Shown one piece after another: positions 34,801 to 47,600 of a stretch of 64,000 nucleotides of DNA. The notes under the pieces are model-generated. The model made no database searches, was not told the origin of the DNA, and was given only the letters and a program-made list of their open reading frames with translations. The first letter of the stretch is position 1. Each line of letters opens with the position of its first letter. The position numbers and the translations under genes were made by a program. Source of the stretch: Euborellia annulipes (taxonomy: Eukaryota; Arthropoda; Insecta; Dermaptera; Anisolabididae); assembly GCA_023213315.1 (NCBI GenBank), contig JAKCPI010031647.1, forward strand, positions 1 to 64,000. The letters are read 5' to 3'.

Positions 34801-37800
34801 TTTAGATCTCAATGAACCGTTTTAAAAATAGATCAGACTCTCAATTAGTTTTAATTTATTTTTCAATTTTCTTTAATTATATTTATTTCTCTCTACTCAG
34901 TTACTTTCTTTTTTTCTAGAGAACTTCATATTATTATTTCACTTTTAGAATCATCATTTTTATATAGAATTGGAATTTCACTTGTTTATTGAGGTTAAAA
35001 TGCGGACTCAGTTAAACTTATTTTAATACGAATAATATATTCAAAGGGAATATCTTATTTCACTTATTATTCAAAGAGTTCATTGCGCACAATGATATTT
35101 GTAGTGTCATCGTTTAGTGCTTTCATTTTATATTCTTTCTGATTGTTTCGTTTTATTAATCAATGCATCGTTAAATCAATAGAAAATGAATTTTATAAAA
35201 AAAAAAACAATTGGAAATTTTGAACGACAAATGAAAATGCTGAAGGTCAAATTTTATTCGACTATGTAGTCGACGTTTCGGGGGACTCAACGCCTCCCTT
35301 TATCAGGACTAATGTATTATAAATAAATGAACCCTCGCTTGTTTAGTCATTAAAGAATGAAATTATAGTCCAACTTCGCCTGCTGGCTGGAAGAAAGGCA
35401 TTTTTACAAGGCGAGTTCTCAATATTGAGACTATTAATTTCATTCTTTAATGACTAAACCAGCGAGGGTTCATTTATTTATAACTACATTAGTCCTGATG
35501 AAGGGGCGTTGAGTCCCCCGAAACGTCGACTATATAGTCGAATAAAATTCGGCCTGAAAATACCTCCAGCATTTTCATTTGTCGTTCATCTATCTACTCC
35601 AGGCTTTTCCAATCATCATTAATTGAAATTTTAACAATCATTTCGTTTACGCTGATGTAAAAGTAACCATAAATTTGATAAAAACCATTTTTTTTTTTAA
35701 TTAACAATTCACTGGTCAATAGGCAACCATATAATCAGATAGGCATTTTGTTTGTCTATTCACAAGGAAAAAATCTTTTTTATTATACGCAATAAAGGGA
35801 TAATAGTATTTTTTTATTTATTTATTGTCTCTCAAATAATTTTATTATTTTAAACACCTGAGAAATTTTTATTTTAAATATTTTATTTAACCCTAGTGTA
35901 TGGCATATCGTTGAATTCGGAAAAATTATATGAAGATAAAACTGTCTATATTTTTTGGTAAAAATTAATTTAAATCTTTTTCTGAAGAAGGGAGCGGATA
36001 GCCACCTCAGTATAATAGAGAATTACTTCCAGAACAAACCTTGTAGTAGGACTGTGCATTAAAATAACAATTTTCATTCTCAAATAAAAAAAAAAAAATT
36101 GCTCAGGGGCCCACATCTTGTGGGTACGTGGATGGCGACCACGAGCTACCCGAGCTGGGGCTGGCAGTCCTATTCTTTGCATGTCAGTCTCTTCCTTCCT
36201 CTTTTCAACAGGCTTCAGACCGTGCGTCGGGCTGGCCTGTTCTATTCCTTCCCGGTCGTAAAGAAAAACCCATGAACCCCCGCCGACCCCGCACCTCGGG
36301 AATAATCAGGCGAGGAAAGAAGAAGATTTTCAAATAAAAAATTTAAACAAAAGGCCAATATTTTTCAAATATGACAAAATTCTAAAAAGACATTTAGAAA
36401 ATTTCATTTAAAAGAATAAAAAAAAATTCTTATTTAAAAATACAATAAAAAGAAGAAAATACTTTTTTTTAAAATAATATTGTTGATATTAGAATAAAAG
36501 CGTTATATATATATATATGACGATGCTGGACCGGTGATAACTATCTTGTTTACTAGTAGACGTTGTTCTTTTACTCGGTCATAAAAAAAAGCGTTATAAA
36601 TTTTATTTCCTATTAGGCTATGTGTTATTTTTAAATCGCATTTTAACACCCAACTCTTTTCTTGATACAGTATTTAGTTAATTAAATTACTTAATAAATT
36701 TTATAAATTTTTTTTTTAAATAAAAGCGATTATATTTAATTTATTTTCCCAGGGACTTTGAGTAAATAAGAGCCCAAAATTGAAAATTTTTATATACTCA
36801 AAATATTTTAATTCATCGTGGTAGCAATAAGCCATTTTTAAGAATTTCCAAAATTTTTATATAAAATTTTACTTTAATTAAATGTCAATCGCACTACTTC
36901 TTAAATTATTACTCTAACTCACACTCTATTACCTTTACATGTATGTAACGGAATCTCCTATCCCAAAAACCTCTTAAGTTCTTAAACCAAGGAATGATTT
37001 AAGACGTCACCAGATTATTAGGAATTAACAAAAATAGGAGTATAATCCTTATTATTCTATCATTTTAAAATTATTCAACTGTCTCTTAATCTGAATTCTA
37101 CACCTGTATCAAAAGTGTTAATTCTAAGAATAATTTATTCGAAGAAAATAAATTTATTTTTTTACATATTATTAGTAAACTGGTTGCAAATTGAAGATAA
37201 AGAAAAAAGAACAATTTATAATGTCCTTGACTTTTGTAACGATATTATAAAAATTTTTATAAAGAAAAAATTATTATTTTTATTAAATACTTTAAGTGAA
37301 AAGAGAAATAGAGGAACACGGATGAAATTAAGAGAAAGTTAATTATGTCAAAATTTGTTATATTTAACTATAAACAAAAATATGTTTATTTTCTTCGATT
37401 TTGTTTTATTAGATAAAAATAACAATTTCTTTAAAAAATTTTATTTTTCTAGTGGTTAAAGAAAGTTAAAATGATGATTCGGCTGAATTTTATTTTTGTT
37501 TTGAAAAAGAGAGATTAGCAGTGTCCAGTTGAGTTTTCTATCTCTAACGGTATCATGTGTACTCATGAAAAAAAAGTGATCCACTCGAATGAGAAAGCAA
37601 AATTGAAACGACAAAAATTTATAAGTTCAACTTATTTTAAGCTCAGACAATTTGATATTCGTGTGATTAGATTAAGGACTTTACCATTTAAGCTCTTTTT
37701 TAAATTATTTTTTTACTTTCTCCTACCTCTATATATGTTAATATATACAGAGAAAAAATATTGGATTCATGTCAAAAATTCGATGTCGATATTTTGATGA

Positions 37801-40800
37801 ATATACACGTCCCCTGATTCCAAAAAAGTGGTTTTCGAAATATGGTCTGTCTGTGTTTAATTTAAAGCATGAACAAATTGAACTATGAGGTTGAAATTTT
37901 ATATTTAAGTTAGACACCTTTCTGAGGCATGAAAATAAGCTTTTGAATAAAATCTGCCAAAAAGTACAAGTACTTTATACTTTTTCAGTTTTTTCGATTT
38001 TTTCAAAATTCGCTCTAACGATTTTGATTAAAATTCAAAAATCAATTATTTTTTAAACGCTCTTTAAAATGTATATTCTCATTCGGCTCTCAAAATTGTT
38101 CGAAGGCCACTTTACTCTTGTACTTCATAGGAGAGATAGGAGAAATGGTTGCCATGGTAACAAAATATAAATATTTTCCCATGTTTATAAATTTTACATC
38201 TTGAAATTCAAATGTACCGTACTGTCGGAAGTTAAATATATCTCGACATAAAAAAACTGGTGTGACCAGCACAAAACACAACTTTCGATTACTGAAGGTA
38301 AGAGAAATTTGTCTGCTGTGAGACCAGTCACACCATTTTTTTCAATATGAAACAAAGAGAGACTTATTTGTTAGTCATTCCCGTTTAGATAAGGTAGTAA
38401 ACAAAACAATTAAAAATAATCATTTGAAAATTATACCTCTATATATAGACTCTGAAAAATTGTTAAAAGTAAAATAAAAATATGATGTGACTGATCGCAC
38501 AGCACACAACTTTCTCTTACCTTTGGTAAGTGGGTGTCAATTATAACAATAAGGTGTCATTTGTTGTGATATGTTTTAACATTTAGGTTACAATGTAAAA
38601 TTCTATATAGCAAGTATGCTTTGTTTCAATACAAGATGATGTTAAAGCAAATACCTCGAATCTAATTGACACCTGCTCAGTCCTGAGGAAGGAGGCGATT
38701 AGCAACAACCCGAAACGTCGACGAGCAGAATTTAAATAAAATTGTGTTTTATTTCTTATCCTGGCTGCCTACTCAGCATCAATAATATACACAATCTCCA
38801 GGCATAGAAAATATATCTGAAAAAGTACATCAGTCAAGTACTAGTACTTTTTTGCCGATTTTGTTTAAAAGCTTATTTTCACGCTCCAGGGGGGTGTCTA
38901 ACTTATTTTCATCCCGAAATATAAAATTTCAGCCTCGTAGCTCAATTCCTTCATTCTTAAAATTGAAAACACACAGACAGACCATGTTGCGAAAACCACT
39001 TTTTTGGATTCAGGAGACATCAAAACGTGTATATCCATCATAGAATTTTTGACATGAATCCAATACTTTCTATATATACATATATAAATAAGAGAAAGTA
39101 AAAATCTCATTTAACATTAGAGGAAGAATTGGGAGCTCTATGAAATAAAATTGGAGACTGTTTCGGATTAAATTAAATTAAATTAAATGCTATCTTCAGT
39201 CCATTTTTTGAGAGTATATATACGACGTATATATAATTCGCTAATGTCCGCCTGTCTGTCACGCTCTATTTAGGCAACTTCCCGTTGGAATTTTGAAATA
39301 AAGTTTTATATGCACAAAAAGGACGTTTTCGGGATTATAGGAAAATTATTTTCATCCCGAAATTTCTATAACTTTTTGAGTTATTAATTCTTAAAGTTAC
39401 GATTTCTCCCATAGGAAATGTATAGAGAAATATTTATGTATTATTTTCATTTGTGTATTCCATAAACGTAAACAAATCCACAAGCAGGCACTGGAATGGA
39501 ATGGGATAATAATAATTTTCTTTTCGTAATTAAGAAGAAAAGGCTAGGGTCCGCCGCAGGCGGGCCCGAGTCAGCTGGCGGGGGTCCAGAGGGGACGTCA
39601 CGGCTAGTATTAACAAAAATGACAGGATATTGAGTCAAATTGTAGAGTTCTCCCAATTAGTGGGTATTAATAGACCTATACATAAAATACTTAATGAATA
39701 ACTCTATAAAAAAAATGCGCTGTCATTTGAGCTCATACTCTCAACACATGGAAAGCAGATGGTATTATTTAATTCCGATATTGTCTCCAATTTTCGTAGA
39801 GGCTACCCAATCCTTTCTCTATTATTAAATACAACAGTCACTTTACAACTTGTAAATCTCTTTTATTTAAATAAACTGCTTCTAAATTGAAGTAGGCCAC
39901 TTAAAAAATTCATATTTTTTATGTTTAATAATTTTTACTCTATAAAATCTTATTAAATAGAAATTATTATTATTTTTTAAATAAAGACAAATTAAATTTT
40001 GTAATCAATTTATTCCCACATCTTGTGGGTACGTGCATGGCGACCACGAGCTGCCCGAGCTGGGACAGGCAGTCCTTCAGTTCTTTGTATGCCTGTCTCT
40101 TCCTTTCTCTTTTCAACAGGCGTCAGACCGTATGACGGGCCGGCCTGTCCTATTTCTTCCGGTCGCAAACACGCGTGATAGGTTTGGAGGGAAAAAGTAA
40201 GGTCCGCCGACCCCGCATCGCGGGAATAAGGCGAAGACAGAAGAAGAATCAATTTATTCTGTGAAATTAAGAAAAACAAACTTCAATATTATTTTTCATT
40301 AAATTGTTTTTAAAAACATTTTTAAATGTATGGAAGTCGAGGCCCCCTTTACTATGAATTAAAGATTCACATCTCTTCTTCATACCTTTTATAATGCTTA
40401 ATATGAAATTTTGGAGCAAAGAAGCCCATTCTCAAATTAATGCATCCCCAAGTTTTCTGTATTAAATTTTATTTTTTATAAAAAATGTTTTTTTAAACAA
40501 ATTTGATGTGTCTTTGGCCGGAATCTAGTAATCATTATTTAATAAGGTTTTTTAGATTGAAAGTTAATAAACATAACATTTTTAAAGAGGCCCTCTTCAA
40601 TTTGTGACGAGTAATTTATCTAACTACTGGTCATTATTTATAATGTTGTTTTATTTGTTTACCTATTTTTTTATTTATGTATTTATTATTTGTTTTTATA
40701 TTGTTGATTGTTGGCTGCTTTGTTTGTAGCCTGGCCTAAATGACAGATTCCTCGAGACAGGGTCTGATCTAGGGGGGGGCAGCAGATATCAGGGGGCGGT

Positions 40801-43800
40801 AAATTAAGAAAAGTGGTTCACAGAAACAAAAAACAACCACCCAAACACTGAGAAATAACCTAACATGCCGGCGGACTTCTGATTACCTCTACCTTTTCAA
40901 CTTCAAATACCTAATTTTCTAATTAAATTGATTTTGCAGCTTCTTCGCCTAAGACGGGTGTTCGGTCAAAAAATTATAAAAACATTTTTATTTAAAGTTA
41001 GTTATTTCTTGTTCAAGTATCAGTTTCGATGCAATCATCATCTTCAAGACCTACAATTTAATTAATACATTCAAATATTCAAAATTGCAGGTCCTGAAGA
41101 TAATGATTGCATCGAAACTGATAGATCTACTTGTACAAGAAATAACTAACTTTAAATAAAAATGTTTTTATAATTTTTTGACCGAACACCCGTCTTAAGC
41201 GAAGAAGCTGCAAAATCAATTTAATTTGAATGAATCCTCGTCTGAATCAGCATATACCTAATTTTCTATTTGAAAAAAAAAAAAAAATTTATTAATATGG
41301 AAATAAGCAGATTTTTTCACAAATTTGACAAGTTCACCTGTTCGTAAATTCGGCCCTGGAAATTAGTTATTAAGAAACGTTTGAAAAGTGAACATATCGC
41401 AATCAAAGGTATCCAAGAAATTAACCAATAATTAGGCCAGTGATGCCAGGGCCTAGGGGGGCAAAAATTTTAGAGGCTAGAAAATTTTAGACTCAAATTT
41501 AAAGAAAGATTAAAATTTTAAAATCAATTTGGCTTAGTTATAGTGACGGTGCAGGAGAAGGCAAGGGGCCGCATTTTATAATATTAATAAGGAGGGGCGG
41601 AAAATTAAATTTTGCCCCCTCCCCTAACAAATCTCCTAGTTCCGGCCCTGTCTCGAGGCCTGGATGGGCAAGTTAAAAAAAAATTACTGATCAAATAGAG
41701 AAAATATAAAATAATATACCATCTGTTGCAATAGTATTGAGACTAAAGCCTGGTATTTAGGCAACCCAAATGGCACACGCTCACTAAACTTTCTTTCTGA
41801 TTAAAACATTAAAATAATTTTTATTTCGATATATCTTGAAATTTGTATAAAAAAGATAAATTTTTATGATTATTCCTTTTGTTAAAAAGGGTCTGCTTTG
41901 AAAAAGTTAAGCTGTTATTTGGGCTGCCTAACTACCGGGCTTTAGTCTCAATACTATTGCAATAGATGGTACATATTAAAGCAATTATATATTAATTATT
42001 TTTATTAATTAACTATTATATGACCTATAACAAGGGTCGGTAACCTTTTAGTCAAATCAATTGTCAATTTACCCGTATCAATTGATATATAGATAGGCTA
42101 TTCACAAGAGCAAAGCGTAAAAAATTTATTCTTTTACTCAAGGCTAAGGTTATCGTTAATTTTTTTTGCTCAAGACAACTTGACCAATCATTAAAAAAAA
42201 CTTGCTTCAAATAAAAATTTGAATTAAATGAATATATATTTTTTGCTTTATAATGCATTATGTAACCTGATATAAATTAATTTGTTCTCTTTTAAATACC
42301 TTTCATAGTGTTTATGACTTCAAAATCATTGTCAATAAAATTTATTAGTATGTGACAAGAGTGGTGGACTTTTTTAAAGACCATATTATTTTTTTGAAAT
42401 AGTGAAAAGGCCGCACCATACAATCGATTATCCGGATTTTCATATGCGAACTTTTTTTTTATTTCTAAAAGTTTGTATTTGATCCAGGTCTCAATTAGTC
42501 AGGATAATTGGAAATTATTTCGTTTTCGATAATTAAATTACATATACAATAATACTGATTTATTTAAGAATTTTCACCACACGCTTTGCACAATTTGTCT
42601 CTCTGATTCAAGAGCGGATATTTTTTTAGAGGAAAAGATAAAATGTTTACAATTATAATAAATATAATAAATGCTTAAGTGAAAAACTACCAAGAAAAAA
42701 GATATTTTTTTTCTAATTGTTTAAGAATATTTATTTTATTTTTAATAATAAAAAAAAAAAATACTATTTTTCGGATTAATATATTTGTGCAATTTTAATG
42801 TTGTAATTTAAAAAAATATAATATAGTAAGGGATGAAAGAAAGAACAGTTGCAGGTAGTTTTATTTCGTTTTATTAGGCACTTCAAGCCGACGTTTCGGT
42901 CAGATATACGACTAAAACAAGGACCAAACGCTATTCGAGACAAAGCTAGATTGCCTTGACTCGCATAGCGTTTGGTCCTTATTTAATGGCGAAAAATCTT
43001 TTACTTAATTGCACCATTCGACCTTTTGAGGGGTTTTATTGACATATTTCAGCTCTGAGTATGGTCGTATATCTGACCGAAACGTCGGCTTGAAGCGCCT
43101 AATAAAACGAAATAAAACTAGCTGCAACTGTTCTTTCTTTCATCCCTTACTACAAAATCTACTCAGCTAACCACCTCACATTAAAAATATAATACTAATT
43201 TTTTTTTTTTTTTTTCAGTTGTAACGGGAGCGACCGATGGAATTGGCAAAGAATATGCCAAACAGGTGAAAAATATTTATTTAATTCTCTGATATACAAT
43301 GGATGAAAATTCCCTAGTATATGTATCTTCAGTTAAAATAGGAAATGGATTATTAAATAAGTCCCAGATCCCCTTATTAAGATTACATAAAAAAAGGTTG
43401 TAGAAAGGAAGTTTCTAAAATGGAAATTCAAAGTCAATTTTGAATAATATATTTTTTTTTTTATAACATTCATTAAAAAAAATTTGTTCAAATATCTTTC
43501 AAAATATTTGTTAATGAAATTTTTAAATAATTAAATGATGATTTTAACTTAAAAATTTCACTCATTTTCCTCTTTTTGTATAAATATAAATTACCACATA
43601 TAAAATAATTTTATATCATTCTCACTGATTTTGTAATTTCTGTAATTACAACATTGACTGATCAGCAGTTCATGTCTAGATGATAAACTCTTCGAAAAAA
43701 TCCCATAAGGGAGAAATTATTTCAAAAGTAATCAATCGCTGGGTATTTAAAAATTTCTCAAGTTTTTTTTTATTCTGATACATTTTTTTTCCTATTTCTA

Positions 43801-44616
43801 TAACTGTAAATCGACACGAACCAAATAGAAAAACAAATATAAATAAAAAAAACTTTTTTTTTCTTATTTTTATACTTTATACAATAATAAATTACAAATG
43901 CGTTTCTGAGGTATTTTGTATTCATAGCTTGGGTGTGATGGAAAAATTAGATATACAGGAATAATGAAAAATGCAAATATTTGCATTATTATTAACATAT
44001 ATTGCGTATATATACATGTATAAAAAAAAAAATATCAAAAAGTAGTTAAAAAAAATTTTATTATCAAAAAAATTTATTAATGAATAAGTATCATGTAATA
44101 AAAATACCACAATAATTCATGTAATAAAAATACCACAATAATTTTGTGAGCCTGGGAGCCCTCGGGGCATGGCGTAGAGGTTAGCGTGCTAACCTCATAT
44201 ACCAAACGTCGCGGGTTCGGACCCCAGGCAGTCCGATGATTTTATTTAAGCCAATTGGATACCAAATGGCTTAAATAAGAATGCCTGGACCCCATATATG
44301 TATATTTATTAATAACGGATATCGTAAAAAGTCTTATATGGCCTGAGTTGTCGAAAAGACTGTATGAATGTGTTTGTGAGTGTGAGTGTGAATGAGAAAA
44401 AAGTGTGAAAAGTGTGAGCCTGGGAGGCGAAAAGGCAAAATAAAATTATATATTTATTTTTTACTTGCTGTGCTTTTAATATACAATTTATCGTAGCCAG
44501 AAAATTTTTTATTCGTACATTTAACCGTACATTTTCATTTACATTTTCTATTTCCGAATGAATACATTTTAAAGGATAATTTTTACAGTATTTAAAATTT
44601 TAACTTCTCTTGATTT

Positions 44617-44651
<35 letters not shown>

Positions 44652-47600
44652 AAAACTTGTTTAAAATGATAAATTTTTTGTATGAATAACATTTTGTTAA
44701 TTTATTTATTCCATGACAATCCGTAAGCTATTTATTCTCTTGCAATCATGTCTACAGTCGAGCACATTTTATTAGAAATTCTTTCTTTTTATTAAAATCA
44801 TAATCATTTATTATTAATTATGAATAATATATATTTATTTTATGGATTTGAGAATCTCATAATACTAAAATTTTTTTATAAAGAATAATAAAAATTTTTT
44901 AGTCGATGAATTTGTAAATTTTTGCCTTCTTATTCAAATAATCATGATTTCAATTTTTCTTTAAAACTTTAATAATCGATATTTATTTAAATTTGAATAA
45001 TCATATGCTCTTATTTTATTCAGATACGTATAAATATATTTTTCATTTCTAAATAATTATATAGTATATTTAAGATTTTTTTTTTATTAATTTTTCTTTT
45101 TCTTTTTTAGTTGTCTAAAAAAGGACTCAATGTTGTTTTAATAAGCAGAAACAAAGAGAAATTAGCAAATGTCGCTAATGAAATAAGTAAGTATAATTAT
45201 ATTATTTAAATTAAAATAATGGTATGAAAAATAAAAAATATAAATATGATCTTTGCATGAATAATTTTTATTAATAAAATAGGAGAGGAGCGTATTAGAA
45301 TTTAACCAACTAGTAGTTTAATTTCTTTTAATTCGGCATCTTTTTCAAATCATTTCAGATATTTTTCAAGTAGTTTGTCTTTTCTTTTTGGGGATCTTTC
45401 TTTTAATTTATTGTGTGTTCATGAACTCGTAATAAGGAGCAAAGAGGGTCTTCAATTGAATTTCAATATAAAGAATTCAAAATATTTTTTTCTTATTATT
45501 TATGCATCTAATACTAAAAACTTTAAAAAAAATTTCAATTTTCCATTAACTTTAAATCACAAATTTTAACTAGTACAATCATCATCAGTTTTCATTAGTA
45601 AAATTTTATTACAATTGAAAATTTTAACCAAAAAAGCTTTGTGAATATCACAGAAAACAATAGGCTATTACATAGGCCTTTTTTTCCTGTACGGTCATAT
45701 TGCGTTTTACAGAGGTTTAGACTGATAAAACCCCCCCGGACCTATCCCCATTTTAAGTAAGCCTACTAGTAGTTTTATTTCAAGGTAGTTTATAGCTGTA
45801 TGTTTAATTATAATGGTAAAAGAAATGCAGCTATGGTTTTTCTTTTTATTATACTCAACACTCACGCTTACGTTTCGATCCCGGTATGGATCATCTTCAG
45901 AGCATGGAGGCTGGTCATAATGTATTTGTAGGATTTTTCATATATTCCAATCTCGTGACAGTATGCATAATATAGAGTAATTGAGAGTTTAATACAATTT
46001 ATTTAACAATATAAACGGTGTATATATTGTTGTTAAATAAATTGTATTCAACTCTCAATTACTGTATATTATGTATACTGTCACGAGATTGGAATATAAG
46101 AAAAATTCTACAAATACATTATGCCAGCCTCCATGCTCTGAAGATGATCCCTACCGGGATCGAAACGTCAGCGTGAGTGCTGAGTATAAAAAAAAAGAAA
46201 AACCATAACTGCATTTCTTTTACCATTATATCTAGTAGTTTTTTTTTTTTTTTTTTTTTTGGAAAATCCTTAATAATGAAAACGGGTTTTGCCCATCATG
46301 CTGAGTTCGACAACATGTTTGAGAAAGAAAATTTATAAATATTGACTAAGAGATATTTAGGAGGCTGACGGTAGAACAAAAAAAATCTGAGTCTTTCGAA
46401 ATATGAAATCTGCAATTAAAAAAAAAATTGTTTAAGCTCATCTTGGCTGCTGATGATGGTCTTATTAAAATGAATAATCTCATAGATTTGGCGTTTTATT
46501 TTGATAGAGGGATGCTACACTCCAATGACTGAAAATATCAAATTAAAAAAAATTTTATTTGGTGTGAATTTTTGTTAAAAGTTTAAAAATCTAATTTTTA
46601 ATAAAATATGAATTAGGAAAACTGATGGTAGATTGTGTGTTTTATTCTAATTATGATTTAAGGTTTTATTTTTTAAATAAAATATTTTTCTCCCCCGACC
46701 CCATTGGGAAATATTCCTGTTGAGAATAAAAAATAATGCGAGAAAAAAAAACTCTCTATACATGTAAAAAATATTCAACTCATTGCTATTTTTGTTTGGA
46801 AAGTGACTATCAAACGGAACTGATAATAAACAACATTGATAAAACCTGTGTTTAAATTTAACTTTTTAATTTATTTTATTTTTAAAAATTTTAATAACTT
46901 AAACTCTATATTTTTTTTTCTGTTTTTCAGGATTGACGTCAAATGTTGAAACGAAATATATCGATGTGGATTTGTCAATAATAAACGAAGAAACGCTAAA
47001 CCGAATTGAAAAAGGTCTCTTCGGACTTGAAGTAGCGGTACTAGTCAATAATGTTGGTCTCAGCTATAGTTATCCTGAATACTTTGTTAAGGTAAAATTT
47101 TTAAAATATTATTGTTTTTGGTATAATTAACGATAAATTAAAACGAGTTTTATTCTGGAAGAAGGGAAATCAAAACGACTTCTAAGTATTTTCTTCTAAG
47201 TATATTTTCTGTAATTTGTGCGAGATAAAGTATATTTAATTGAGTGAAAATGCTACAGGAATTACGTTAATATTTTTCTTGTTACTCCGTTCATTCATAA
47301 ATATTTTGATGAATGGTGTCAATAAATACAAAATGGTTATGTGGTCTACCAAAATAGAACACGCAAAAATTGGGTGAAGGTCATTCGTGTATCAACTATA
47401 CTCAATTTAATATAACTTAAGTACTGGACTCCTAATCGAGAGCCAGGACACTGTAGTGTTTCAGTGCCCCATTGACGGATAGTGTTCGCAGCAAGTAGTC
47501 TCTAAATCTATCCAAAAATCTATAAATTTTAAGAAATTAATGAATTAAATGCATTAGAAATGTTTATTTTTTTTTTTGAACGAAGTGCTTTTACGCGGCT

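Larger units (their letters stand above)
35225..35590. mobile_element. Foldback element P7, hammerhead-like core in both arms
   Basis: Outer arms CGACAAATGAAAATGCTG / CAGCATTTTCATTTGTCG, then TCGACTA.GTAGTCGACGTTTCG and its complement, then TAAATGAACCCTCGC and complement, then TTTCATTCTTTAATGACTAA. The centre (about 35370-35430) holds GCGAGTTCTCAATATTGAG. Confidence 0.85.
28802..43218. other. Intron 1 of the reductase gene (14.4 kb)
   Basis: GTGAGT donor and TTTTTCAG acceptor. Packed with family H copies, tRNA SINEs, 5S-like SINEs, foldback elements P5-P10 and TIR elements, listed separately. I found no additional gene or exon in it. Confidence 0.8.
45812..46228. mobile_element. Foldback element P11, long perfect arms
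   Basis: Arms of nearly 200 bp: AATGGTAAAAGAAATGCAG.. / ..CTGCATTTCTTTTACCATT, CTCACGCTTACGTTTCGATC / GATCGAAACGTCAGCGTGAG, and CAATCTCGTGACAGTATG / complement, meeting at a small loop near AACGGTGTATATATTG. It lies in reductase intron 3. Confidence 0.9.

Noticed and set aside
41094..41125. Hammerhead ribozyme in P9
   Set aside because: CTGAAGA and GAAA are present, but GAAACTGAT gives no UH with a palindromic stem III, and stem I does not pair.
43055..43090. Active hammerhead in P10
   Set aside because: The core reads CTGAGTA, so G8 is lost, and stem I is poor. Kept only as part of the foldback.
44145..44426. tRNA genes at the box A/B sequences (also 3341, 31268, 31471, 62050)
   Set aside because: Acceptor stems do not pair, long unrelated bodies follow, and one has target duplications: SINEs, not tRNA genes.
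45375..45569. Many Phe/Ile/Lys-rich open frames in introns (14757, 15464, 37115, 53376, 60379 and others)
   Set aside because: They follow from extreme AT content; no conserved motif, and they overlap repeats.
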